DNA of 64,000 nucleotides, taken from contig NZ_CP016076.1 of NCBI RefSeq assembly GCF_001941625.1, positions 7,052,001 to 7,116,000 on the forward strand, written 5' to 3'. Position 1 is the first letter of the stretch. Every line of letters begins with the position of its first letter. Shown here piece by piece: positions 7,855-16,466 of this stretch. The translations under genes were made by a program, and so were the position numbers. Below the pieces are notes generated by a model, which saw only the letters and a list, made by a program, of their open reading frames with translations, was not told the origin of the DNA and made no database searches. The DNA is from Actinoalloteichus fjordicus (GTDB lineage: Bacteria; Actinomycetota; Actinomycetes; Mycobacteriales; Pseudonocardiaceae).

Positions 7855-8970
7855 ATGAATAACGCAGCCCCTTCTGGCGGGGCAGCCGCGCGGAGCGACT
7901 CGAACGACGGGTCCTCGACAGCCCTGATGGCGGCCCGACCGGAGGCGCAGGAGTCGACCGAGGAGAAGTCGGCCAACGACTTCGCCCAGCTCGCTCGGCG
8001 GATCAACGACGCGGGCCTGCTCGATCGACGGCCCGTCTACTACGCCATCCGCCTGAGCATCGTCGCGACGTTGCTCATCGGCGGTTGGGTCGCGTTCTTC
8101 CTCGTCGGCGACTCCTGGTGGCAGATCGCCATCGCGGTCTACCTCGCGATCGTGTTCGGTCAGGTGGCGTTGGTCGCCCATGACCTCGCGCATCGTCAGG
8201 TCTTCCGGAAGCGGAAGATCAGCGCGTTCAGCGGCCGACTCGCGGGCAATCTCGGCATCGGGATGAGCTACGGCTGGTGGATGGACAAGCACACCCGCCA
8301 CCACGCCAACCCCAACCACGAGGAGCTGGACCCGGACGTCTCGCCGGAGCTGCTCATCTGGTCGAAGCGCCAGGCGCGGGTGAGCAGCGGGATCGCCAAG
8401 TTCATCGGCCGCAGGCAGGCCTTCCTCTTCTTCCCGCTGCTCACGCTGGAGGGCTTCAACCTCCACGTCTCCAGCGTCCGCGCCCTCTTCCGCCGTGACC
8501 TGCGCGGTCGAGGCCTGGAGGCGGTGACCCTGATCAGTCACTTCGTGCTCTACCTCGCGGCGCTGTTCACCGTGCTGCCGGTGGGCAAGGCGATCGTCTT
8601 CATGCTCGTCCACCAGGCCCTGTTCGGCGTCTACCTCGGCAGCATCTTCGCGCCCAACCACAAGGGAATGCCGACCCTCACCAAGGAGGACGAGCTCGAC
8701 TTCCTCCGTCGCCAGGTGCTCACCTCGCGCAACGTCACCGGTGGCCTGGTGACCGACGTGGCGCTGGGCGGTCTGAACTATCAGATCGAGCATCATCTGT
8801 TCCCGCATATGCCGAGCCCGAATCTGCGCAAGGCCAAGCCGATCGTTCAGGACTACTGCCGGGAACTCGGCGTCTCTTACCAGGAGACCAGTCTGATCAC
8901 CTCGTATGTGATGGCGCTGAAGCACATGCACGAGATCGGCGAGCCGATCCGCTCCGCCGCCAAGGCATAG
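7855..8970 (+). CDS. Membrane fatty acid / acyl-lipid desaturase
   Basis: 371 residues from the ATG at 7855. It should insert a double bond in a lipid acyl chain using a di-iron centre. The three histidine clusters of the membrane desaturase superfamily are present: HDLAH at 109-113, HTRHH at 146-150, and IEHH at 311-314, the last followed by LFPH. Hydrophobic segments flank them near 65-105 and 230-275. An upstream frame extension exists, but a TAGAAT -10-like box 8 bases before the ATG suggests a leaderless start there. The electron donor is not encoded nearby. Confidence 0.88.
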   Translation: MNNAAPSGGAAARSDSNDGSSTALMAARPEAQESTEEKSANDFAQLARRINDAGLLDRRPVYYAIRLSIVATLLIGGWVAFFLVGDSWWQIAIAVYLAIVFGQVALVAHDLAHRQVFRKRKISAFSGRLAGNLGIGMSYGWWMDKHTRHHANPNHEELDPDVSPELLIWSKRQARVSSGIAKFIGRRQAFLFFPLLTLEGFNLHVSSVRALFRRDLRGRGLEAVTLISHFVLYLAALFTVLPVGKAIVFMLVHQALFGVYLGSIFAPNHKGMPTLTKEDELDFLRRQVLTSRNVTGGLVTDVALGGLNYQIEHHLFPHMPSPNLRKAKPIVQDYCRELGVSYQETSLITSYVMALKHMHEIGEPIRSAAKA

Positions 8971-9004
8971 TTCTGGGCTCGACGGGCGTAACGTGCATCG
9001 CCGC

Positions 9005-9805
9005 TCAGCGGCGATGCACCTCGCCGAGGAACCCGTGGATCAGCTTCGACCACTGCTCGGGCTGCTCGACGAACGGCAGGTGCCCGGTGTCGATGTCGAC
9101 CAGCCGGGCGGCGGGGATGCCCTCGGCGAGTTCGCGCTGACTCGCCGGGGTCGCCAGCAGGTCCTCGGTGGTCGAGATGACCAGCGTGGGCACCGCGATG
9201 TGGGGCAGGTCCGCCCGGACGTCCATCCGACCGGCCAGGTCGACATGCTCGGGCGTCCCTGACGGGACGGTGCGCGCCGTGTGTGCCGCGATCCCGTCGA
9301 TCTGCTCCCCGGACAACCCGTCCAGGTAGGGGACGCCGCCCGCGATGATCGTCAGGAAGCTGCCGAGAAGGGCCTCGTCACCGTGCTCCAGCAGGCCCTT
9401 CCACAGCCGTACGGCGTGCCGCAGGCGAGGCCCGGCCACCGCGAAGCCTGCGGTCAGCACGAGAGCCCGCACTCGATCCGGATGCCTGCGTGCCGCTCGG
9501 ACCGCCAACGGCGCACCCATCGAGTAGCCGACGACGGCGAAGGTGTCCAGGCCCTCCTCGACGGCGGCGGCGACCAGCTGATCGGCCAGGACGTCGATGT
9601 CCAGTGGTCGAGTCGACCTCGGCGTCCGCCCCGCACCGGGGTAGTCGGGGCCGACGACCGTGTACTCCGCAGCCAGGCCGTCGAGAAGCGGGCCGAAGTT
9701 GGCCTCGGCGCCGCCGCCCCCTCCGTGGGCGAGAAGCACACCGGGGCCGGTGCCGCGCACGAGCCGGGTCAGCGCGGGGGTGTCCGATCGGGAGATGGAC
9801 GTCAT
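9005..9805 (-). CDS. Alpha/beta-fold hydrolase
   Basis: 266 residues. The oxyanion loop LLAHGGGG (24-31), nucleophile elbow GYSMG (93-97, Ser95), an acid region STTEDLLATP and the C-terminal DTGHLPF His complete a catalytic triad. The frame is open 12 codons further, but the ATG at 9805 is preceded by a strong AGAAGGAG site, so I chose it. The next gene upstream on the same strand is the MFS exporter, whose stop lies 64 bases away, so the two may be co-transcribed. Substrate unknown. Confidence 0.88.
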   Translation of the reverse strand: MTSISRSDTPALTRLVRGTGPGVLLAHGGGGGAEANFGPLLDGLAAEYTVVGPDYPGAGRTPRSTRPLDIDVLADQLVAAAVEEGLDTFAVVGYSMGAPLAVRAARRHPDRVRALVLTAGFAVAGPRLRHAVRLWKGLLEHGDEALLGSFLTIIAGGVPYLDGLSGEQIDGIAAHTARTVPSGTPEHVDLAGRMDVRADLPHIAVPTLVISTTEDLLATPASQRELAEGIPAARLVDIDTGHLPFVEQPEQWSKLIHGFLGEVHRR

Positions 9806-9869
9806 CTGCACTCCTTCTGCTGGCGAGAAATGTTCCGTCACGACGACGGCTGCCGGTGATCGCGGCAGG

Positions 9870-11138
9870 TCAAGGGTTTTCGATCGATCCGGCCGGTGAC
9901 GACGCCGACGGTGCTCCTGCTGCCGGGCGACGTGGAGGGCCGATCGGCACCTCAGTGGATCGGGCCCGCATTCGACGGGCGAGCAGACACGCGAGAACGA
10001 GTCCGCCCATGACCAGCAGTGCCGCCGTCACGGGCAGGCTGATCAGCCCGAAGCCCGCGTCCAGCTGCCTGCCGCCGAGCCAGGAGCCCGCGGCAATGCC
10101 CAGGTTGAAGCCGGAGGTGTTGGTCGCGATCGCGAGCGTCGGTGCCGAGGCGGCCAGCGCGGCGACCCGAGTCTGCAGAACCGGGACCAACGCGAACGCC
10201 GCCGTTCCGAGCAGCACCAAGGCCACGGTGACGCCCGGCCGGCTGGTGGCGGTCACGAGGAAGACCGCCGAGGTCGCCGCAAGCGCGGCGATCAGCGCGA
10301 CGAGAGAGCCCCATGGACTTCGGTCGGCCAGGCTGCCGCCGAACAGATTCCCGACGAGCGCGCCCGCGCCGAAGAGCATGAGCAGCGGAGCCACCGTCTG
10401 CCCGTCGAATCCGCTGACCTCGGTGAGCAGCGGAGCGATATAGGTGTACAGCGTGAACAGCCCGGCCTGGGTGAGAACGGTGATCGCCAACATGGTCGCG
10501 ACTCGACCGTCGAGGAGGGCACGGACCTCACTGCGAAGGCCGGGCGAGGACGACACCGTGCCCCGGACCGCGAGCGGAAGCGCGATCGCCACCGTCACGG
10601 CGAGGATCGTGATCGCCCAGAATGTGGCGCGCCAACCGTGAACCGCGCCGAGCCAGGTCCCCGCCGGAGCACCGAGGACGGTGGCGAGGTTGAAACCGGC
10701 CGACACCATGGCTACGGCGAGACCACGGCGGTGGGCAGGCACCAGCGCCACGGCGGTGACCAGCGCGACGGCGAAGAAGGTGCTGTGCGTCAACGCCGTC
10801 ACCACCCGCGCTGCGACCAGCAGGCCGTACGTGTCCGCCGTCGCCGCGACGAGATTGCCGAGCGCGAAGAGGAGTGCGGCGCAGGACAGCAACAGACGCC
10901 GTGGCAGCCGGAGTGTCGCGAGGGTGATGAGCGGCCCGCCCACCGTGACGGTGAGCGCGTACCAGGTGATGAGCATTCCTGCCGTCGGTACCGAGACGTC
11001 GAGATCGACGGAGAGCTGGGGAAGCAGCCCCACGACGACGTACTCCGCCGTGCCGATGACGAACACGCCCGCCGTGAGCACCAGCAACGGCACCGTCCGC
11101 CCGACTCCCGCCGTGTGCTGCCCGAGCATCCGCACCAT
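9870..11138 (-). CDS. MFS transporter, DHA1-type drug/sugar exporter
   Basis: 422 residues with about 12 hydrophobic segments; the N-terminus (FVIGTAEYVVVGLLPQLSVD) is the hallmark of the AraJ/Cmx-like DHA1 exporters. The inter-helix loop between TM2 and TM3 carries basic residues as usual for the family. A near-perfect 16-base palindrome lies 37-53 bases upstream, a likely operator. Substrate cannot be inferred; drugs, arabinose-type sugars and purines are all known in the family. Confidence 0.9.
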   Translation of the reverse strand: MVRMLGQHTAGVGRTVPLLVLTAGVFVIGTAEYVVVGLLPQLSVDLDVSVPTAGMLITWYALTVTVGGPLITLATLRLPRRLLLSCAALLFALGNLVAATADTYGLLVAARVVTALTHSTFFAVALVTAVALVPAHRRGLAVAMVSAGFNLATVLGAPAGTWLGAVHGWRATFWAITILAVTVAIALPLAVRGTVSSSPGLRSEVRALLDGRVATMLAITVLTQAGLFTLYTYIAPLLTEVSGFDGQTVAPLLMLFGAGALVGNLFGGSLADRSPWGSLVALIAALAATSAVFLVTATSRPGVTVALVLLGTAAFALVPVLQTRVAALAASAPTLAIATNTSGFNLGIAAGSWLGGRQLDAGFGLISLPVTAALLVMGGLVLACLLARRMRARSTEVPIGPPRRPAAGAPSASSPAGSIENP

Positions 11139-11175
11139 CCCGTCGGCGATCGCGCGCCTCGGTGAGCCACCTTTG

Positions 11176-11191
11176 TTTATCGATCGCTAAA
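11176..11191. promoter_or_regulatory. 16-base near-palindrome upstream of the MFS gene
   Basis: TTTATCGATCGCTAAA reads the same on both strands except at one mirrored position. It is AT-rich against a GC-rich background and lies within the probable promoter of the MFS gene, so it is a good candidate for a TetR or MarR-type operator. The regulator is not encoded next to it. Confidence 0.5.
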
Positions 11192-11303
11192 TAAAGCTAG
11201 CACGGCGGGCCGGTCGATCCGCAGCAGTCTGCGACTCGCGATGCCCGGCCTGACTGTCTCGTCGCGGACCTGCGACGATCGCCGCAGGCCGAGGATCACC
11301 TCG

Positions 11304-11338
11304 CATCCGGCATCCGGCATCCGGCATCCGGCATCCGG
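11304..11338. repeat. Five tandem copies of CATCCGG
   Basis: Five exact, contiguous 7-base units fill 35 bases, ending 10 bases after the stop of the Tat-exported protein gene (minus strand). It is noncoding, and the 7-base period could not keep a reading frame. This is a simple-sequence tract likely to vary in copy number. Confidence 0.9.
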
Positions 11339-11348
11339 GGAGCGTCTA

Positions 11349-12422
11349 TCACCAAGGGCGTCGGATGATCCGCTCCCAGCCGTCGAAGAGTCGTCGGGCG
11401 GATCCACCAACCGGTCCCACCACGTCGCGACGGGTCGACGCGTCGACCGGCTGCGCCTGCTCGACCGAGGTCACGATGTCCGCCGGATCACGAATGATCG
11501 ACGAGCACACGCGCAACAGATGCTCCGGTACCGCCAGCGCGGGATCGACACAGCCGACAAGGGGTGTTCCTACGGCGGCGACCAGGGGAAACACCGAGCC
11601 GGGGATACCGACGGCCGTCTCGACCAGTGCGGAGGCGTCAACGGAAGGCAACGGGGTGATCTCGTAGTCGTCCCATAACGCCGGGTCTTCACGCGGATGC
11701 AGCCCGACGATGATCCGCTTCCCAGACTCGGCCAACCGCGCAGCGGAACCAGCCAGCAGCTCGGCACCCGGCGCGGCACCGCCGGTCTCGTCCGCGTGCG
11801 TGACGCTCGTCAGAATGAGCACCGTGTCAGGTTCAGGCCGCCGGACGGGCAGGTCATCAGTCTGCGGCGACCCGACCGGCCAGACCCATCCCCGATACCC
11901 CAGGTACTCCCGGAACGCCCGCGCCTCGGCAGGGGAGCCGGCCGAAGCCCACCGCACTCGCCCACGCAGTTCGCGTGCGCGGGCCGTCTCCTCGGCAGGC
12001 AGATAGGCGAGGGAGGCGGCTGCCAGCGGCAGTCGACGCAGTCGACGGGCGCAGTCAGCCGGCCAGTCCTCCGCCCCGTTGACCACCAAAAGGTCTGCGT
12101 CGGGCGCGTTCTCCAGTGTGACGGCCTCGACCGGATCGTCCGGCGCGATGTTCGACAGGTCCGGCACCAGCTGAGTCAGTTCCCAGCCGCGTCGACGCGC
12201 CTCGGTGAGCAGCGGTTTCACGTGATACGTGCCCCACGGTTCGTTCGTTGCGAACAACACGCGTCGGCGACGGGAGCCCGGCGGTCTCCACGGCCCGAAG
12301 GAGGCCGGATCGGGATCGGCTGTCGCGGCGGCCCCGCTGAGCAGGATGGCACCGGTGCCGAGCGCAGCGCCGAGTACCGCCCGGCGAGAGGCCTGGCGAA
12401 GGTGAGTAGGCAGGCTGTCCAT
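11349..12422 (-). CDS. Tat-exported protein of unknown function, possible GT-B-like fold
   Basis: 357 residues. The N-terminus has a twin-arginine signal (SRRAVLGAALGTG, then a hydrophobic stretch ending AAATA), so it should leave the cell folded. The mature part begins RRVLFATNEPWGTYHVKPLL and alternates Rossmann-like strands and helices with a C-terminal half containing VGLHPRED and a segment FPLVAAVGTPLVG. This resembles the two-domain GT-B layout of UDP-sugar or CDP-glycerol transferases, but no signature motif is convincing. I do not recognise the family. It stands alone between noncoding stretches. Confidence 0.7.
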   Translation of the reverse strand: MDSLPTHLRQASRRAVLGAALGTGAILLSGAAATADPDPASFGPWRPPGSRRRRVLFATNEPWGTYHVKPLLTEARRRGWELTQLVPDLSNIAPDDPVEAVTLENAPDADLLVVNGAEDWPADCARRLRRLPLAAASLAYLPAEETARARELRGRVRWASAGSPAEARAFREYLGYRGWVWPVGSPQTDDLPVRRPEPDTVLILTSVTHADETGGAAPGAELLAGSAARLAESGKRIIVGLHPREDPALWDDYEITPLPSVDASALVETAVGIPGSVFPLVAAVGTPLVGCVDPALAVPEHLLRVCSSIIRDPADIVTSVEQAQPVDASTRRDVVGPVGGSARRLFDGWERIIRRPW

Positions 12423-12798
12423 GGGCGGACGTTAACGACGCAAGTCGACGAGGACGTGAACGCGGGATGCCGTTCCAACCATCGTCGAAGGAAGGTCGCT
12501 GCGACCGCGCTCCTTGCCGAGGAGGTCATCTGACTGCGAGAGACCTCCGCTTCTACTCGCGGGCCCCGTCCACGGCTGCGGCACGGCCGCTCGCATACCG
12601 GCGGATCGCACTTGGCGGCCTCCGCTCCGAAGGAGTCCCACCACCGGGTCGGGCCTACTCGGTCACTGGCCACTTCACTCAGCGTTCATAGATCGATAGA
12701 GAAACCACCCATCTGAGGCCCCCGGTGGACTTGAACTGGGGCGAACCGCAGGGGAGGCTCAGCTCCAGTGCTCCGTTCGGCGGAAGGTATGGGGCCAA
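12423..12798. other. 376-base intergenic region between divergent genes
   Basis: It separates the Tat-exported protein (minus) from the PAS-GGDEF gene (plus). I see no supported gene or RNA. The only structure is a short inverted repeat GGAGGTC...GACCTCC near 12525-12550. Promoters for both flanking genes must lie here, but none could be assigned. Confidence 0.5.
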
Positions 12799-13656
12799 AT
12801 GAGTGCCGTGGGGACGGCGGCACGACGAGAAACCGGCTCGGTCTGGGGCGATGTCGTCGCGGAGCTGCCGGTCGGAGTGCTGCTACAGAATGCGGGCGGC
12901 GAGGTGCTCGCCGCGAACGAACTCGCAGCGATGCTGCTCGGCCTGTCCAGGGCGGAGCTGCTCGCGGGCGGCCTGCGGGTCGAACGGGTACTGCGAGACG
13001 AGTCCGGCGCGCCGCTGCCCGGAACGAACGAGCTCATCGACCAGCTGACCCGCCGGGCGGGTGTCCTCCAGCTTCCCGTGCTCCGAGTCGACGCAAGCCA
13101 CGTCGAGACTAGGCTGTGGGTCGGCTTCCATGTGACCAGCCTGCACGGAGCGCCCGCGCTGCTGTCGATCCTGCAACCTGTGGACGGCGAACCCGCGCGC
13201 CGGGCTGGCGTGATCGATCCACTGACCGGCCTGCCGAACCGGGTGCTGCTGCTCGACCGACTCCAGGAGAGCCTCGTCCGGGCGGACACCAGGGGCACCA
13301 TGGTCACCCTGGTGTTGATGGACATCTGTCGCCTCGCCCAGGTGAACGCCGTTCATGGCTTCGAGCGCGGCGACGAACTGCTCATGACGCTGGCCGACCG
13401 TCTCAAGGTCGGTCTCCGTGCTGACTACACCGTCGCCCGCTACGGCAGCGACGAGTTCGCGGTCGTCGCGGAGCATCCCAGGGGGAGCGGCTGCGCCATC
13501 GCCGCGAAGGTGAACGAGGTCGCCGGCCGACCCGTGCTCCTCGGCCGCGTCAGGCTGCGGCCCGAACTGCGGACCGCATGGGTGACCAACGACGGGACCG
13601 CGCCGTCGGTCGCGATGCTCGACCGCGCCGAGGCGATCCTGCGTCGCCGCGGCTGA
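12799..13656 (+). CDS. PAS-GGDEF protein with degenerate GGDEF motif
   Basis: 285 residues. Residues 15-128 resemble a PAS sensor (LPVGVLLQNAGGEVLAANELA). Residues 140-285 are a GGDEF domain entered by DPLTGLPNR (140-148). The signature is GSDEF (216-220) rather than GGDEF, the usual D-x-D-x-F-K segment reads MDICRLAQVN, and the inhibitory RxxD site is not in register. The domain may therefore bind GTP or c-di-GMP without making it, or be weakly active. No membrane segment is seen. It ends at a strong convergent terminator. Confidence 0.82.
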   Translation: MSAVGTAARRETGSVWGDVVAELPVGVLLQNAGGEVLAANELAAMLLGLSRAELLAGGLRVERVLRDESGAPLPGTNELIDQLTRRAGVLQLPVLRVDASHVETRLWVGFHVTSLHGAPALLSILQPVDGEPARRAGVIDPLTGLPNRVLLLDRLQESLVRADTRGTMVTLVLMDICRLAQVNAVHGFERGDELLMTLADRLKVGLRADYTVARYGSDEFAVVAEHPRGSGCAIAAKVNEVAGRPVLLGRVRLRPELRTAWVTNDGTAPSVAMLDRAEAILRRRG

Positions 13657-14141
13657 TCGGTAATCAGTCCGCATCCCCTGGATCGACCCGCCGTGATTCA
13701 CACCGAGTTCGGGCCGGACTCGACCACCGAACCACCGATCACGGCGGTCCGCCACGCGCCGAGGTGCGGTGCGATCCCGGCGAAGGTCTGCCGACCGCGC
13801 CGAGCCCGGCCGCAGGCCACACGGGCCCGCGACTCGTCCGACGACCACACCACCAGCGAGAGGGACCAGCCGGTTCGGCGTCGACGAGAGGGACCGGAGT
13901 GCCCCGCCGGCCGGTGCGTCAAGGCTTCGACGGGTCGGTCGGCGGAACACGCCGATCTCCGCTCCGGCCTTGGCCCCTCCGCGCACTTCCCACCCGGCAG
14001 TCCGGGCCTCGCCCACCGGCACCTCAGCTGGCAGCCGCACCGATACTCAGACCGCGGGCCTCGACGACGAGAGCGGGTCGACGGAGGCTCTCGCCGCCGT
14101 CGACCCGCTCCTGGTCCAGCTGATCTGACCCGTTCAGTCGC
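13657..14141. other. 485-base region between convergent genes
   Basis: Several frames are open here, as is common in GC-rich DNA, but none shows a recognisable domain, a ribosome site or family likeness, so I assign no gene. The last part holds the bidirectional terminator described separately. The rest carries no feature I can support. Confidence 0.5.
14071..14110. terminator. Bidirectional terminator, 14-bp perfect stem
   Basis: GAGCGGGTCGACGG (14071-14084) pairs perfectly with 14097-14110 across a 12-base loop. It lies between the convergent PAS-GGDEF gene and the exported low-complexity protein gene and can serve both. There is no clear U-tract, as is usual in GC-rich actinomycetes. Confidence 0.75.
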
Positions 14142-16229
14142 TCAATTCCGGGCTGCGAGGTCTCCGGTCTCCTCACTGGTGACAGCGCGCAGCAGCACAG
14201 CGGTGTCCAGCGTGCTCAGGGCGGGAACCTCGGGACGGCCGAGCAGCGGAAGTCCGTTCATGTCGTTGAGCGCGTCGAACTGCAGCGAGCCCGTCGGCCC
14301 GTCGAGCGGCAGGCCGCCGCCGAGGCCGAGCCCTTCGAGACCACGCTGCCGAGCGACCGAGCCGCCTGCAACCGCCGCAGTCGACGCGCCCTGCGGCAGC
14401 GGCTCCGCCTGCTCGTCGTCGGCGCGCTGTTCGGCGGCGACCAGAACACGGGGCTCGGTCACGCCTGCCTCGGAGACATCCGCCTGCGGAGCATCGGCCC
14501 CGGCGGCATCGGTCGAGGTGGTGCTCGCGGGCAGGCTCACCACGACGACGCCGTGCTCGGCCGTCGTGCCTGCTCCCTGCGCCGTCGGCGTGGGCAGGCT
14601 GACCATCACCACGGCCGGGTCGCTCAGCGACACCGCGCCGAAGGCGTCGGCCAGCTCGGGGATCTCCGGCAGATCGGTAGCGCCGAGCAGTCCCCACGAC
14701 TTGGACTGAATCGCGGGAAGCATGGGCAGGTCGGCGGGGTCCTCGGCGATCGCCCACACCCTGGGCAGCTCCACCGTCGGACGGTCGTCGCCCTCGACCC
14801 GCTGGAAGGCAGCGGACTCGACCTCGGAGCCTGCCGCGACGTCGGAACCTGCCGACTCGGAGCCGGGAGCAGGCAGTGCGACCGGCAGGGGCACGGCCAC
14901 GCCGAGGCCGCCGAGCCTGCCCATCTCCGGCAGCACGCTCGCGGGAGAGAGCGCCGCGCTGCGGACGACTGCGGTCAGTTCCGGGATGCGTGGCAGTTCG
15001 CCCGCGCCGGGCAGGAACTCGCCCCACACGGCAAGCGGGTCGACGTCCTCGGCAGTAGGAGCGCTCGGCAGCGGACCTCGGCTCAGGCTCGCGCGAATCA
15101 CCTCGGTGGGCACGGATGCCAGCCGGAGCATCGACCCGTCGGGCAGGACGCTCTCGGTGTATCCGGGCACCTGCACCTGGTCCGTCGACCGAGCGGTGTG
15201 GGAACTCTCCGCCGTCGTCGCGAATTCGCCGTCCTGGGCGGTGTCCGCGTCCTTTGTGAGCTCCGTGATCCTCGGCAGCTCCGCCGTCACCGAGGCGTCG
15301 AGAACCGAGGGCGACGTGGGCACCGCGAGCTTCGGACCGACGTTCGAGGCATCGGTCTTCGCCTGGTGCAGCCGACCGTTCAACTCGCCGAGGGAGAACT
15401 CGGCCGTCACCGCCGTCGGGTCCACGACCCGGTGCGCCGACTGGACGGGCTCGGTGAGGATCTGCCCCGTCATCACCCGGTGCAGGCCGTGGAAGAGCGG
15501 GCCGGCGGGGAGCCGATCGAGGGCCTCGGCCGACAGCGTCCGAGTGGAGGAGTTGACGTCCGCCCAGACATCCCAGTACTCGGCGATCTCACGGTGCTGG
15601 CTGTATCGAGGCTGGTCGTATGTGGGAAGCGCCGCGTCGTCGGCCGCAGGCATCGTCATGGTGTTCCTGCTTTCCTGCTGAACGGGGAGGTCGGGGGAGC
15701 CGCTGGTACGGGGGAGGGCGGCGGTCGATCTGGTCTCGGAACCGGGCACCTCGGCGGTGGCTCCGGCGGACGGTGCGGTGGAGGGGACAAGGAATCCGGT
15801 GAAGAAGCCGGACGACTCGGAGCGGGCGGACTCCGCCGGACGCTCCGGGCAGCATTCGAGTGGGCCGGAGACCGTCTCGGTGACGGGGGGTTCGATCTCC
15901 GCCGACGCCATTCCCGGACCGGCGATCAGCAGCCCGCCGGTCATGAGTGCGGCCCGCACGCCTCGATGAATTCCGTGACGGAAGGAGAATGCGTCGCGGT
16001 ACGGACTCGCCTCCGCGCCGCGACCGGAGAAGGAGTCGCGGCGGGAATGGGCGCCGATGGGGGGCTGTTCATCACGCCGGGCGTGAGTGCCGGTGGAGCG
16101 GGAACGGTCTTCGCGCCGAGTGCGGCACTCGTCCGATACGGGAAGAGCGTCGGGAGCGGCCTGGCTGTGGTCTCCGCCTGCACCTCCGGCGGGAAGCTCA
16201 TCTCTGCGGTGCTTCGCCCAAGTCTGCAT
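14142..16229 (-). CDS. Exported low-complexity protein with LPxIPEL-like repeats
   Basis: 695 residues from the ATG at 16229, chosen because an AAGGAG site precedes it; the frame is open 28 codons further. A basic, Arg-rich N-region of about 90 residues precedes a hydrophobic stretch (AALMTGGLLIAGPGMASA), so export would use an unusually long signal. The mature part is rich in Ala, Ser, Pro and Glu and contains recurring motifs ELPRITEL, ELPRIPEL, ELPRVWAI and DLPEIPEL. No enzymatic domain is recognised. It lies downstream of a second exported protein on the same strand. A surface or wall-associated structural role is a guess. Confidence 0.65.
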   Translation of the reverse strand: MQTWAKHRRDELPAGGAGGDHSQAAPDALPVSDECRTRREDRSRSTGTHARRDEQPPIGAHSRRDSFSGRGAEASPYRDAFSFRHGIHRGVRAALMTGGLLIAGPGMASAEIEPPVTETVSGPLECCPERPAESARSESSGFFTGFLVPSTAPSAGATAEVPGSETRSTAALPRTSGSPDLPVQQESRNTMTMPAADDAALPTYDQPRYSQHREIAEYWDVWADVNSSTRTLSAEALDRLPAGPLFHGLHRVMTGQILTEPVQSAHRVVDPTAVTAEFSLGELNGRLHQAKTDASNVGPKLAVPTSPSVLDASVTAELPRITELTKDADTAQDGEFATTAESSHTARSTDQVQVPGYTESVLPDGSMLRLASVPTEVIRASLSRGPLPSAPTAEDVDPLAVWGEFLPGAGELPRIPELTAVVRSAALSPASVLPEMGRLGGLGVAVPLPVALPAPGSESAGSDVAAGSEVESAAFQRVEGDDRPTVELPRVWAIAEDPADLPMLPAIQSKSWGLLGATDLPEIPELADAFGAVSLSDPAVVMVSLPTPTAQGAGTTAEHGVVVVSLPASTTSTDAAGADAPQADVSEAGVTEPRVLVAAEQRADDEQAEPLPQGASTAAVAGGSVARQRGLEGLGLGGGLPLDGPTGSLQFDALNDMNGLPLLGRPEVPALSTLDTAVLLRAVTSEETGDLAARN

Positions 16230-16466
16230 GGGAGTTCTCCTTCCGTCTTTCATGGCCCGAGAGCGATGAGGAGGGGATGGCCGAGCCGGTCCGAGTGGAA
16301 GCGGACTGATCACGCTGCGGACCCGACCACCCTGTTCAGGGACGGGCGGCCGCGCTGAAGCGGCGACACCCGAGGATGGGCAGGAACGGCATCGGCGAAG
16401 AGAACTCAGGCACGCAGGGGAATCACCCGCAGCGACGAGCCCGAAGGCCGATACCGCGCGCGGGAT

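Noticed and set aside
12688-12775. Possible tRNA-like segment
   Set aside because: GGTGGACTTGAACTGGGGCGAACC hints at tRNA-like wording, but no cloverleaf with acceptor and T arms could be built.
13693-14709. Open frame crossing the PAS-GGDEF/exported-protein junction
   Set aside because: It runs through the strong bidirectional terminator and into the opposite strand of the exported-protein gene. Translation has no family likeness.
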